Below, piece by piece: positions 46,277 through 58,390 of a stretch of DNA of 64,000 nucleotides. The first letter of the stretch is position 1. Each line of letters starts with the position of its first letter. Below the pieces are notes generated by a model. The model was not told where the DNA came from. It saw nothing but the letters and a program-made list of their open reading frames with translations, and made no database searches. This stretch comes from Lindgomyces ingoldianus (Eukaryota > Ascomycota > Dothideomycetes > Pleosporales > Lindgomycetaceae). Location of the stretch: positions 941,564 to 1,005,563 of the forward strand of contig NW_022985174.1 of NCBI RefSeq assembly GCF_010093535.1, read 5' to 3'. The position numbers and the translations under genes were made by a program.

Positions 46277-46594
46277 TGTCACAGTATCCTCCCTAGATCC
46301 CAGACATAACTGTATTAGACGCGTACTAGAGTATTATTAGTGCACGTCTGACACAAACACAACACAACATAGACATAAACTTAAGCATAAACTACCTTAA
46401 CACTAACTAAACCTAAAACAGGCTTAATTTATACCTAAAGCGCTTAGACTTTTAAGCTAAGTATTTAATTACTAATTTCTTTCTAAACTTTCCTGTTTCT
46501 TACATAATGTCTTGTACTTACTATAATACCTTACATAGTAATTAAACTAGACCTCTGTAAAGCTTTATAACCTTACTTATGCATAATTATAACA
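46277..46594 (+). repeat. A-family LTR, 5' LTR of A4
   Basis: 318 bp, TGTCACAGTATCC to ATTATAACA (end RIPed from CGTGACA). Positions up to about 46370 keep CpG and CpA. Confidence 0.9.
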
Positions 46595-46899
46595 TTATGT
46601 TGTGTTACAACTCTAGCTAAGAATAGCTTCTAAATTTAATCTAATAAGCTTAGTACTTGTATAACTTTAAGCTATTAAAGTAAGCTAAAAAGCTTTCTAA
46701 AAAGCGCTTACTTTATAGAAAAGCTACTACATTATAAGCTTTAAAGCTTTTTAAAAGAACTTTAAAAAACAGCTTTATATTATTAAGCAGTCTATTTCTA
46801 CCTTAACTTTTATTATAGTAGTAGGAACTAAGAACTTACTAGCTTTAAAGCTTACCTAAAAGTTTAGAGATAGCTTAACTCTTTTTTACTTAACACTGC

Positions 46900-48431
46900 C
46901 TACAACTTATAACTTTTCTAACTTAGTAATAAAATCTAACTAACTCTCTAATCCCCTACTGTTTAATAGAAAATAGAAAGACCTACCTTCCTTCCTACAC
47001 AAGCTCTAATACAAACTTAAAGAAAACATAGACTAATTCCCCTCTAAACACTTTTAGTTACTATATGCCTACTTTTAACTTAACTATAATATAATAGCCT
47101 TAATTAACTTACTAATAAATAAAGATATTATTAACTTAGATTAATTTATAGCGTTCTTATAAGTAACTTATAAAGACTTAAATAAAAAGTTAACAGCCCT
47201 AAGTTACCTAAACACTTTATAATAAGAATAAAAAAGCTTTACATTACACTTTACTAAGTTCTACTAACTTACATCTAATATAGGCCTAAATAAGATAGGT
47301 CTAATTATAGCCTTATATAACTCCCTCTTAACTAAACTGCAACGTGCTATAGTAAAAGAACCCCTTTTAAATAACCTTAATGTGTATGCAAACCTAATTG
47401 CTACCTATAATAATAACATAAGGTTCCTCCCTGTATAAGCCCTAATATGCCCCTAAACTAGCGTAGTTGTAAATAAAAACTTTAATATAATAAAAATTAA
47501 TTTAAATTATGCTTTAGTTAGTTCTAAAAAGCATAAAGATAATAAAAAAAAAGTTAATACTTTAAGTGTAGTAAGTATAGTTATATTTTTTAAAACTACT
47601 TTATTCTCTTTTTTTAAGTCTACATAAGTAGTGCTGCTAGCACTTATTAAAAATTCTTACTATTTTAATGTTATTTTTATAAAAGCTTTAACTTATATTT
47701 AAGCCTTAATCTTTTTTGCTACTTTTAATGTAGCTACAGCTATAGCAGTAAGAGCCTACAAAAAGGCTTATTCTAGAGCTAAGTTACCCCCTAGGACTAA
47801 TGTAACACTAGATCTCTACTAACCTATAGGCTAAGTCCTCTACTAACAACTAAAAGTACTAAGTTAATATTTTTATATGTTTATAATAAAAAACTATATT
47901 AGCCTTAATATAAGCTTTTATTAACTTAGAAGTAAACAGTATAGGTTACATTAATAAAAAACTAGCGTGTAAACTAAATCTTTAATTAACACTACTTACC
48001 TAAATAATTTACTTAACTAAATTTAATAAAAAACAACTTAAAAAAGGTTTTATCTTTTATACTATAACTATTATAATTACTTACTAACACTATAAGAAGC
48101 AGATTAAGCTTTATGTAATAAACATAAGATGTTATAACCTAATCTTAAAATAACTATAGCTATATTAGTATAAAGTTACCTTTAATTATAAAAAGTAAGT
48201 TTTAAACTTTAACTCTTTTTAATGCTAAGATATATGCTTACGCTTACACCTAAACAACACTTAAGTAGCACTTAATATAGAAGGTCTCTAGACCTACTTT
48301 TTAATAACCTAAAAAAGAACTACCTAAGTAAGGCTAATAAGCTAGGCCTTTTACTAAAATAAGTTATATAAAATAATTTAATAACTACCTAAACTTAAAA
48401 AAGAAAAAGCTTTTAAAAAATCTCTACTTAC
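46900..48431 (+). pseudogene. A4 gag, RIP-degraded
   Basis: The plus-strand translation shows a gypsy gag core: PLLFNRKQKDLPSFLHKL (about 46965-47015), YKLKENID, LLINKDIINLD (about 47105-47140), AFLxVTYKDLNKKLTAL, KSFTLHFTKFY (about 47235-47270), LYNSLLTKL and LNVYANLIATYNNNIRF (about 47375-47425). The pattern of a capsid-like helical domain with VTYKD and FTLHF motifs is typical of fungal gypsy Gag. Stops fall at former Gln/Trp codons. The 3' part is lost at 48431. The same gag is present in A5 and, reversed, in A3. Confidence 0.82.
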
Positions 48432-50640
48432 CTGTCTATTTAGTTAATTATTATATCTTATAATAAAGATAGACTTAATGCTAAGCATTTTAGGCTGTAA
48501 GTGCTTCTAGATTATCTGCAAGTGTTACAGGTAGATTAAATTATAGCTGCTAGCCCCTGTGTTAATAAGACTATTTAAGTGTACAGCAATCTCTCTAGCA
48601 AAGACATAGTAAGGCAGCATAAAAGGCTTACTACTAAATAGCAGCTTATATAGCTTTTATACTAGCGCTTTATTTATTAACTTTAAGGAGAAGACTTTTT
48701 TTAGAGTAAGTTTTTTTTTAATTTACTGTCTTTACTAAAGCTTATAGTGTCTAGCTTCTACACTGCTTTTATAGCCTTACTTTTAGTGTAGGTGTAAGAG
48801 CAGTTATAACTTATATGTCTTAGCTAATAGTATAAGTAGTAAGTTATAGCATTTTTTATTAAAGCTGCCTACACTTAGAGCGTTGCTAAAGTTGTTAGAG
48901 TAGTAGTAGTAGCAGCAAGTTAAAAAACATTTTAACATATAAGCTTCTTTTTACCTCTTTATATGTATTACATGCTTAACTCTGTAGTAGACCTTTATAG
49001 TAAAAAGGATATCTAGTAAGCTTACTTTATATAATTAAAAAAGCTAACTATTAAGTTATTATAGTAAGTTTTTATATGTACTTAAAGCTAACTTAATAAA
49101 GTGTTATAAATCTTATTCTTTTACTACTTAAGCAGCAGCTTAGCTTTATTTATAAGGCATGTAAACTAGGCTTTAAAGTTTTTAAAATCTTAAAATAGCT
49201 TTATTTTAAGCTAGTAAAGCTTAGTTTTAGCTTTTATTTACTAGTTAGTATTTTTAAAGCTTTTTTTTAAAAAGCTTATAATATTTTTAGTTATTACTAG
49301 CTTACTTTACTACTTTTAGGCTTTAAAGTAAAGAACTAATTAACTTAGCACTTAACTACTTACCTTACTTTTAGTATAGTATACTTAAGTGTTTTTCTTC
49401 TTTATAAAGTTACTATTTATAGGTATAAAGTAGTTTGTGTTATAAAGTAGCTTACTTATTAAAAAGTCTTTTTAGTAATTAAATTTAATATTATTTTTGC
49501 CTATAAACCTAGGCAAATTCTCTACTTTAGCTAATAGTTTTAGCCTAGCTCTCTAGCTTATAGTACTAATATAAAAAAAGTTAGGTGTTTTTAGTGTAGC
49601 TAGGTTAAATTATAGTTACTTTTTTAGTGTAGTTAGTGTAGGTGTGCTTCTTAGCACTTAATAAGCTTTATCTAAGAGAAATAATTAATTACACGCTAGC
49701 ATAATAGTAGCCTTAAGTTTTTTAACTTTATCTTTATAATTAGCTAAGCATTTAAAAGTTTTATTTAGTAAGCTTTAAAGCTTTTATAGCTTTTTACTAA
49801 CTTTTACTTACTTAGCTTTTACTATGTTAACTACTTTAGTAAAAGTATTAGTGTAGTCTTAGTAAGCTTACACTTTTAATAACTACTATAGTAGCTTATT
49901 TACTATAACTATGTAATCTGCAGCTATAAGGTTTAGTAGGTCTAGGTAGAGGCTAATTAAATTATAATTAGTAGTACTTTAAGTAATAGCCTTTATTTAG
50001 AATAATAGTGCTTTTCTAGCTTACTAAGCGCGCGTGTGTGTAGTCTTAATAGCGTAGTCCTTCTTAAACATATTATTAGCATAGAACTAGGCCTAGCATA
50101 GCAGCGTCCTTAGTTTAGGCGTATAGGCGTTGCTAGTAGGCTAGGCAGTAGGATTAATGTGTATTTTAATTTTTAATAGCTTCTTTATTTTAGTGCTCTT
50201 AGCTTCTTCTCTCTACTCTAGGGTCTAGCAGTCTGCAGAGGTATAGTGTAGTGTGAGCCCCAGGTCTAGTAACAGTGGGGCTGATAGTTGATTAGTAGTG
50301 GGTTTGTACGTAGGTTTGTACAGAGCCTGCGGCTCTCTTTGCGTTGTTGCAGTAGTAGTTAGTACAGTAAGCCCCCCTCTATAGTTAATTTAAACTAGAG
50401 CAGCAGCGCTCTTAGCTTAGAGCTTTTTAATAAAGTGTAATAATCTAATTATTGCTTAGTGTTGCTTTTATAGTTACCTAGCCTAACTAAGGCTTTAAAG
50501 TAGATAGCTATTATTAATAAACTAAGGCTTAGCTTAGTTATACTAGCAGATCTGTCTAAGTAAAGGTTAGTTAGCAGATTAAGCTTTTAAAGCTAACTGC
50601 ATAGTAAACCTAAATATTATATTACTATTCTTTAGCTAAA
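48432..50640 (-). pseudogene. C2 gag, RIP-degraded
   Basis: Collinear with C1 15300-17505 and damaged in largely the same positions, plus private changes. The less mutated block at 50220-50345 is the counterpart of 17100-17220 in C1 and is probably the 5' portion of gag. No intact frame. Confidence 0.62.
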
Positions 50641-50659
50641 TAAGATAATCTTAGTGTAA

Positions 50660-50934
50660 TATAATAATAAGCACTATCTTTACTACTATATAGAGCTAGG
50701 GAAGTAAGGCAGAGTAGGTTAGCTCTATTTTAGCTATACTAAGATAGAGAGGAGAAAGGGAGCTTTAAGGGCAGCTCTGCAGAAGAAGTGCTTGCAGCGC
50801 TAAGGCGCTAGTAAAGACGCTAGCGCTAAGTAAACTAATAGCGTTGCGCTAGTCGCACCCTTTATATCCTAATTAGCTGCACAGGCAGCTTGTCATGTAA
50901 CGCGCGACAGAGCTCTCTGCGTAGGACCGTCACA
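50660..50934 (-). repeat. C-family LTR, 5' LTR of C2
   Basis: 275 bp, outer plus-strand end TATAATAATAAGC (same RIP-type changes as 17525) and inner end GACCGTCACA. Confidence 0.88.
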
Positions 50935-52304
50935 GTAATAGCTTACTATATAAGAGCATAACTAGGCAGCTACATATTTCTATAGCCACAGCTCTGCATA
51001 AGATTCCCTAAAGCTTATACCTACTACATATAATTTAATTACTATATAATTTATACTAACTTTTACCTACATAAGATATTACAGTAAAGAACCTTACACC
51101 TAAGAAAGTTATATAATTCTAGAAGGCATAAAGAAAAAAAAACAACTATATAAAGTAACTATATAATATCCTAGCTAATAAGGCTATAGTATTTATTAAG
51201 CTCTGCTAACACCTTACTATTTTTAAGGCATTATATATAAGCATCTTTTCTAATATTCTTAAAAAGCGTGCACACATGTTCTACCTTTATAATATTAGTC
51301 TAGAATAATTATAGAAGTTACTATACAAGTAGCTTAGTAATTACTTTAATACTAATGTAAACTATAACTAGTATTAGATAGATTAAACAATAATAAGCTT
51401 TATATAAAGTAAGTAAAAAAACTTTATAAAAACTTTATATAAAGCTTTTAAAGCTATAATTAATAAACTTACTCTTATATAAAAAGCTCTTAGTCTATAA
51501 TTTTAAAGTAAGATACTGCTTTACACTACTATTATATAAGTATGCTAAGGGCAACTTAAACTTAAATAAGTAATGTTTTTAATTAAGCCTACATATAAGG
51601 CACTATACAGTAACCTTTATTTAGCACTTTAAGTTATAATTAATTAATAGAATAATACATTTATAAATAAATTCTAGAATATGTCCTACACTAATAGGTA
51701 ATATAGCTTACTACATATATATAGCTATTAACAACATAGAAGAAGCTTAAGGGGATATAAAGGATTATTTAAACTACAGTCCTTTACATAATTAAAGTAA
51801 TGCTTTATTTATTATAAGAAAAAATGTTAGTTAATAAATTATCTTTATATAAATTAATTCTATATAAAACGCTAATATATCTTTTTGTATAAAGAATTTT
51901 ATAATAAGACACTAATATATAAAAAAGTAAATATGTACATTTAAAAGTTTAAAGGTAAACTAGAGTAAAAGAAAAAAAAGTTGCACAATAATAATAACTT
52001 AAATAAAAAGAAAAGTAAAAAGATTATTAACTACCTTACTAATGCTACATTTCTTTACTGCGTAACTGCAGAGGACATCTACAGCCTAGAACCTAAAGAA
52101 TACGCAGAACAGTTTATCCTTAAAGATTAATACTATACAGTATACTAAGGTAAACTATAGGATACTAGCGCAGTAAGGATCTTTACTGTAGGGAAGTTAT
52201 AACTTAAAGCATACCTATAAGAATTCCTTTATACAAAAGTAGACTAAACACTAAGAAAAAAAAGTATTAGCTTTAAAAGACAAAAATTAATAAAATTAAT
52301 TAGT
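50935..52304 (+). pseudogene. D2 gag and protease region, RIP-degraded
   Basis: Collinear with D1 6690-8062 on the opposite strand. No motif that I can name survives; the gag/protease call follows from position upstream of the copia integrase. Truncated at the left by C2 and interrupted on the right by the solo LTR. Confidence 0.55.
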
Positions 52305-52584
52305 TGTCTGTACGCAGCAGCAGCGTCGCGTCCTGGATACGAACGATCGCGCACGAGCAGGATCACGTATCTATGTCACATGATGCTCGTGCGCGAACCT
52401 CCGTGCGCGAACATCTAGATATCCCCCTTTTCCTCCGTACGGAGGAAAGACAAGAGCAATAGAACCAGAAACATGTTGCCCTCACCTTACCTACCTCGTA
52501 CGCTGTGCACACCGTACACCACTCTTACTCTTGCTACTTAAGTGCTCATACCATAAGCAGCTAGCTGTCGGAGCCCATTCAACA
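52305..52584 (+). repeat. Un-RIPed solo LTR of family D
   Basis: 280 bp from TGTCTGTACGC to ...CCCATTCAACA, with perfect 5-bp duplication TTAGT on both sides (52300-52304 and 52585-52589); D2 sequence resumes without loss, as D1 shows. CpG-rich and essentially free of RIP, in contrast to the D2 LTR at 56002 and to all flanking DNA. A solo LTR forms when the two LTRs of an inserted element recombine. Confidence 0.9.
52428..52447. promoter_or_regulatory. Perfect 20-bp palindrome in the D LTR
   Basis: TTTCCTCCGT followed by its exact reverse complement. Two copies of GTGCGCGAAC lie just upstream (about 52389-52412). In the RIPed LTR at 56002-56268 the palindrome is decayed. It might be a binding site or a short hairpin in the RNA; function unknown. 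Confidence 0.45.
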
Positions 52585-55500
52585 TTAGTACTATATAAAT
52601 TACTAACCTAGTTAGTAATATAACATATTACATTCTAGAGACTTTAACACTATTTCTGCTATTGCTAGCAGATGCTAACTAACTTAGGGTATACTTTAAT
52701 AATGTTCTAAATGTTATTATATGTAAAGATAAAACTACTATTCTTATTATATAAAAATAAAAACACTTTTTTTTAATATTAGTAAAGAAGAATTTATGTC
52801 TTTTTTTACTAAATTAGAACTCTACTGCCTTTACTACTAATTTAGACACCCCTGCATAAAAAAACTCTAGAAGATGCTAACTAGCGCTAGCTATAATGTT
52901 AATGCTATAGTGCTAGAAAAGATTAAGAAGTTCTACTACCTTTACTAATTATATAACTAGGCCCTGTAAAAATTTAAGTTTATAATTAAAAATAACACTT
53001 ACTTTAACTATAAAGTTATTATTAATATTATATAAATTAATAATAAAGATGTTTTATATGTTATTAATATAAACATATTATTTTAGGCTACTACATTCTT
53101 AAAATCTATGTCTACATAAGATACCTAAAATGCACTGTGCAAATGCTAGATTAACACCTATTAAGAACTCCTAGACTACATTATGTATAACTCTAGTATA
53201 AACTTTGCTTTAGAGGATTTTTAAGCTTATGTAAAAATTATAAAAGCTATATGTAGGCAGATGCTTATAAAAGCATATTAGGCAGTTAGAAAGGTTAAGC
53301 GCGTGCACACACCTCTCTAACAAGCGTTTAACATCCTAAAGACTAAGCTAGGTAACTATATAAATAATAAGGCTATCCTATAGATAGCAGTTAAGGCTCT
53401 AAATAACACAGCTAGCCTACATAGTCTAGTACCTACACTGCTAGTCTTTAGAGTATACCTAAGAATTAACCTAAACTTTTTACTATTACTAGACATTATT
53501 ATATAAGTAAGTGCTGTATAAAAAGTAATAAAGATACTTTAAAAAAACTATATAAAAGTAAACATTAATTATGTAATTAACACTTATAATAGCTTTATAA
53601 TATATAAAGTTTTTAACCTCCCTCTTAGCTTAAAAATTATAGCATAGAGAGAGAAAAAAGGCTAGACTAGCCTATATAAAATTAAGAGCATTAAAAAGAG
53701 AGACATGATTATTAAAAAAAAAATAGCCTACTAAAGCTCTAATATACACAGGTTAAACTGTACTATAAAGAAAAAAAAAATAACTTACTTATAATAGATA
53801 ACCTAGATAAACTAATCTTTATATAAAAAGATTTTCTAAAGAAAAGAAAGAAAGAATAGCTTTATAAAAATATTATAAAGGTAGAACTAGAGCCTACTAT
53901 AAACTAAGCCTTTTAAGATAGCAATGCCGCACTAGTGCAAAGGGAAGATATAGATACTAAAAGAAGTAAAAGGCAAAGGAAACCTACATAAAGTCTAAAC
54001 TAGGTATTTTTAACTTAGAAAGAAAAAAATAATTAAGCCTTATTTATTAAGCTTTATATAGATAGTGTAATTACTACACCTAAAAAACTATTTAAGAAAT
54101 TAGACTATATAAAGATAGACACTCTAATTACTAACAGTACTTTTAAGGTTATAGTGTATAACTTAATAAAGTATAAAAGTTAAATTTTTAACCTCTACCT
54201 TATATAAAAAGTAAAAGGTAAAACAACCTAACTATATAAAAAATTCTGCCTAGTGTTTACTAGCTACTTAAATAAAGAGAAGAGAGAAATCTTTACTTAG
54301 TTACTAACTATCTAGAGAATAAGCTAGAGACTACTTTTAGCTATAAAAGTAAGCTTAAAAGCTATATATAAAATGCATTTTAAACTGCGTAATATTATAT
54401 AAGTATATATTTAATTAATAAATAAGCTTATGCGCACGCTGTACATAAAGCTACTAAAGAAGATGCGCTAGAGCTTTTTACTAAATATAATACTCTAGGT
54501 TGTATAACTCTTATATAAAGCTGCTAAATTAGGACTGTATTAGTTTAAGACATATTATAACTACTATAAAAAAAAGCTGTGTATGCACATTTTTTTATAT
54601 AACTTCTACCTTTTAATTACTAATAAAGGAGAGCACACTTTTAGTATTACTAGCTTATAGATAGACAACACTTTAAGCATTATAATAAAAGATTTTACAT
54701 AAAGAGAAAAAAAAAAACTATAAAAGGTAAAGTTTTACATAAAAAGTAAGACTATTTTAGTAAAAAAGTAGCCTATTAAGTTTAATAGTAAAAGAATTAA
54801 ACTTACACATAACATAGTAGTTTTTACTTAAAAGAGATAAGTAAGCTACCTTTATATAATTAACCTAGAAAATAAAGATGCTGCATAATAATATATTAAG
54901 TAATATGTAAAAAAGGTATACATTGCATTTATATGTTAACTAAAGGTAGCATTTAACTTATTTATTACTGCATAAACTATAAACTCTTTACATAATAATA
55001 TTAACATACTTAACACACAAATCTAATAGTAGATAGATAATAGTAAGCGTAGTCTTACCTTTCTACTATTATAGCTTAATTATGTAAAGCTGTTTATCTT
55101 TATAGATAGATTATTTACTAATAATAAAAACTTTAGCTTATAGCTAGGATTTTTAATTATATTAAGTAATAAGAACTATATAAAGTAAAGTAACTACTTT
55201 AAAATACTAGGTAACATTATACACTAAAATTCTACTAAGTGTAAAAGAGTAACTAAAAGTGTTCTTACTAGTAAACTATATAGAATAGTTAAAAAGTTTA
55301 ATAATATAATTACCTTTAGTATAACTTTATAGTAAATTATATAAATGCTTAAACTGCTACTAATTCTAGTAGTAATCTACATAGATTTAAGGTTTCTATA
55401 TAATTACCTTATTAAGCTAGGCACTACTAGTAAAAAGTAACTTATAATTAACATTATGTTACTCTATAAATTATATAAAAAAAGGGAAATTACTAAAATA

Positions 55501-56001
55501 AAGTAAATTAATAGTAAAAACAACTTAGTAAATGCATGTATAAAGAAAACACTAAACTAAGCTTTTTAATTATTAGTCCTAACTAACTACCTCTCTATCT
55601 AGATAGAAGCATCTGTGGACTAGCTAGATCCTATGCGCAAAGATGCCTTAGACTAACTAGACTAATAACACCTTTGTATAAAGCCTATTTTCTTTTATTT
55701 TTTTATTTTTTTTTTTGTATTGTACGCACTTATCTTTCTTATTATAAGAATTTGTTACTGTTAGCACTATATAAAAAAAAAAGAGCTAGGGGATTATATA
55801 GTAGAGCTTAGAAAGTAAAGAATTAAAAAAAAAAGCTATTTATATAGCATAACTAGCCTATTCTAACGCACAGTATTACTAAGGCAAGTCTTAACAAATA
55901 GAGTAAAGTAAAGGTAGAATGTAATTAAATAGACCTACACAGATAGAAAAGAAGTAACACGTATAAAAGGTAACTTTTTAGATAAAAAAAAAAGTTGCTA
56001 G
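52585..56001 (+). pseudogene. D2 pol: copia integrase and reverse transcriptase, RIP-degraded
   Basis: Integrase C-terminal region at about 53270-53700: LKTKLGNYINNKAIL, AVKALNNTASLHSLVPTLLVF (about 53385-53450), VFNLPLSLKI and REKKGxTSLYKIKSIKKRD, a run characteristic of fungal copia integrases (NDTAG-PNGLVPTLLVFG type). Reverse transcriptase at about 54130-54700: VIVYNLI, then FTxLLTIxRISxRLLLAI (about 54290-54340), MHFKLRNIIxVYI, LLKKMR, VVxLLYKAAKLGLYxFKTYYNYYKKKLCM (about 54490-54580). The pogo insertion found in D1 is absent here, at about 54600. RNase H should follow to about 55600. Stops are at Trp/Gln codons. Confidence 0.83.
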
Positions 56002-56268
56002 TGTCTGTACACATTAACAGTGTTGCAGCCTAGATACAAGCGATCACGCATAAGCAGGATCACGTATCTATGTTACATAATGCTTGTGCGCGAACCTCTG
56101 TGCGCAAACATCTAGATATCCCCCTTTTCCTCTGTATAGAGGAAAAACAAAGAAGTAATTAACACTAGTTACCTAACACCCCTGTGCAATGTTTACACTG
56201 TGCAAACCTCTCTGTCTTGTACGCATTTGCTGACACTAAGTGCTAGCTAGCAGAGAGTCTATTCAACA
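56002..56268 (+). repeat. 3' LTR of D2
   Basis: 267 bp, TGTCTGTACAC to TCTATTCAACA. RIPed and about 13 bp shorter than the solo LTR; same block order (GCGCGAAC repeats, decayed palindrome, ATCCCCCTTTTCC). Confidence 0.86.
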
Positions 56269-57262
56269 CTTAGAAAGATATATTAATTAACTTTATTATA
56301 AACCTACTTTTATTTAAAGAGTATATAAATATTATAGTAGTTATTAATTACTTAACTAAGTATTAATACTTAATACTATGTTTCTCTATAACTACCTCTA
56401 ATATAGCCTAGTTATTCTACTAATACATATAAGTTTACTATAGCCTGCCTAATATAATTATATTAGACAGAGGTACGTAGTTTGTCTTAGCCTTTTAAAA
56501 TAAACTTTATAAATAGCTTTAAATTATCTTCTATTTATCTATAGCTTTTTACCTAGAGACTAATAGCTAGACTAAGAATATAAATACTATAATAAAATAA
56601 GTTTTATAAGTGTACATAAACTACTAGTAAGACAACTAGGTAAAATAGTTAGCTATAGCATAGTTTAAAGCTAATAACATAATATCTAAATTAACATAAG
56701 TATTTTTGTTTTTAGTAAACTATAAATACTACTTTTAAATAAAATTTAAACTACTTTTAAATACCTCTTAACTAACTTATTAATTTATATAAGTAATAAA
56801 TATAAATAGACTTATTAATAAAATTTAAAATATATTTAAATATGTTTATAAAAAGCTTACATAGGCTTAAGCTTTTTAATAAGAGTATGTAAACTAATTC
56901 TAAACTTTTGCCCCTGTGTATGCAGCTAGTAAAAAGGTCTAGCTAGACACTAAAAATATCTAAATAAACTAATAATTAAAAAAACTTAATTAAAAAAACT
57001 TTAGCCCTTTTATAGTAGCTTATATAGTTTTATTATATGCTTACTAATTAATTCTACCTAACAGCATAAAGATACACCCTGTGTTCTATGTATTATTACT
57101 GCGCTAAGTAGCCTTTAAATCTAACTATCTACTTAAACAGCTAAATCTGCTACCTAAACCTATTATTATAAATAATAAACTAAAATATGTTATAAAAGAT
57201 GTTAAATAGATTTAGTTTAATAAAAAGAAACATATTTATAAATACTTTATAAAATAAACTAG
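56269..57262 (+). mobile_element. A-family integrase fragment A6
   Basis: Collinear with A1 from about 271 to 1262 (integrase core to start of chromodomain). The left border is the D2 LTR and the right border is the A5 LTR, with ACTAG-type sequence at 57258-57262 as possible target duplication. It could be the continuation of A4 after loss of the intervening pol, but this cannot be proved here. RIP is on both strands and stronger than in A1; no open frame. Confidence 0.8.
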
Positions 57263-57580
57263 TGTCACGGTATCCTCCCCAGATCCCAGACATAACTGTA
57301 TTAGACGCGTACTAGAGTATTATTAGTGCACGTCTGACACAAACACAACATGACACAGACATAAACTTAAGCACAAACTGCTTTAACACTAACTAAACCT
57401 AGAACAGGCTTAATTTATACCTAAAGCGCTTAGACTTTTAAGCTAAGTATTTAATTACTAATTTCCTTCTAAACCTTTTTATTCCTTACATAACATCTTA
57501 TACTTACTATAATACCTTACATAGTAATTAAACTAGACCTCTGTAAAGCTCTATAACCTTACTTATGCATAATTATAACA
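57263..57580 (+). repeat. A-family LTR, 5' LTR of A5
   Basis: 318 bp, TGTCACGGTATCC to ATTATAACA. The first third is the least RIPed copy of this LTR in the window (CACGG, CCCCAG retained). Confidence 0.9.
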
Positions 57581-57879
57581 TTATGTTATGTTAAAACTCT
57601 AGCTAAGAATAGCCTCTAAATCTAATCTAATAAGCTTAGTACTTGCATAACTTTAAGCTATTAAAGTAAGCTAAGAAGCCTTTTAAAAAGCGCTTACTCT
57701 ATAAAAAAGCTACTACATTATAAGCTTTAAAGCTCTTTAAAAGGACTTTAAAAAACAGCTTTATATTATTAAGCAGTCTATTTTTGCTTTAACTTTTATT
57801 ATAGTAGTAGAAACTAAGAACTTACTAGCCTTAAAGCCTACCTAGAAGTCTAGAGATAGCTTAACTCCCTTCTGCCTAA

Positions 57880-58390
57880 CGCTGCCTATAACCTGTAACC
57901 CCTTTAACTTAGTAATAAAATCTAACTAACTCCCTAATCCTCTGCTGTTTAACAGAAAATAAAAAGACCTACCTTTCTTTCTACGTAAGCTCTAATATAA
58001 ACTTAAAGAAAACATAGACTAATTCCCTTTTAAACACTTCTAGTTACTATACACCTACTTTTAACTTAACTACAACATAACAGCCTTAATTAACTTACTA
58101 ATAAATAAAGATATTATTAACTTAGATTAATTTATAGCGTTCCTATAAGCAACTTATAAAGACTTAAATAAAGAGTTAATAGCCTTAAGTTGCCTAAATA
58201 CTTTATAATAAGAAAGAAAAAGCTTTACTTTACACTTTACTAAGTTCTACTAACTTACATCTAATATAGGCCTAAATAAGATAAGTCTAATTACAGCCCT
58301 ATATAACTCCCTCTTAACTAAACTGTAACGCGCTATAGTAGAAGAACCCCTTCTAAACAACTTTAACGCGTATGCAAACCTAATTACTAC
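57880..58390 (+). pseudogene. A5 gag N-terminal half, RIP-degraded
   Basis: Collinear with A4 gag from about 46890 to 47400. It has the same capsid-like segments with stops at former Gln/Trp codons and ends at the C3 insertion. An open frame of 62 codons on the opposite strand (58250-58438) crosses the A5/C3 junction and is incidental. Confidence 0.78.

Larger units (their letters stand above)
46277..48431 (+). mobile_element. Ty3/gypsy retrotransposon A4, 5' part (LTR and gag)
   Basis: Plus-strand 5' LTR followed by leader and gag, inserted into the gag of A3 in opposite orientation. It ends abruptly at about 48431, where C2 sequence begins; the join shares only a few bases (ACCT), so deletion or rearrangement rather than a normal insertion is likely. 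The LTR is little RIPed in its first half. Confidence 0.85.
48432..50934 (-). mobile_element. Ty3/gypsy retrotransposon C2, 5' part only
   Basis: Matches the right part of C1 (about 15300-17799): gag and 5' LTR in minus orientation. The whole pol and the 3' LTR are missing, cut at about 48431 next to A4. Right end is the complete LTR, followed by D2 sequence at 50935. RIP is slightly stronger than in C1 in gag but similar islands of high GC remain (about 50220-50345). Confidence 0.85.
50935..56268 (+). mobile_element. Ty1/copia retrotransposon D2 (gag-pol and 3' LTR), with solo LTR inserted
   Basis: Plus-strand copy of family D. Begins inside gag, truncated at the C2 border, runs through integrase and reverse transcriptase, and ends with a 3' LTR (56002-56268). 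A solo LTR of the same family is inserted at 52305-52584 with TTAGT duplications. Reverse complement of D1 (3029-8060) aligns throughout. It abuts an A integrase fragment at 56269 (possible target duplication CTTAG at 56269-56273). Heavily RIPed. Confidence 0.86.
57263..58390 (+). mobile_element. Ty3/gypsy retrotransposon A5, 5' part, interrupted by C3
   Basis: 5' LTR (57263-57580) plus leader and first half of gag, inserted into A6 in the same orientation. Gag reads as in A4 (for example LLFNRKxKDLPFFLRKL-like near 57945-57995 and LLINKDIINLD near 58090) up to 58390, where the C3 LTR begins. The rest lies beyond the window because of the nested C3/C4 insertions. Confidence 0.86.
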
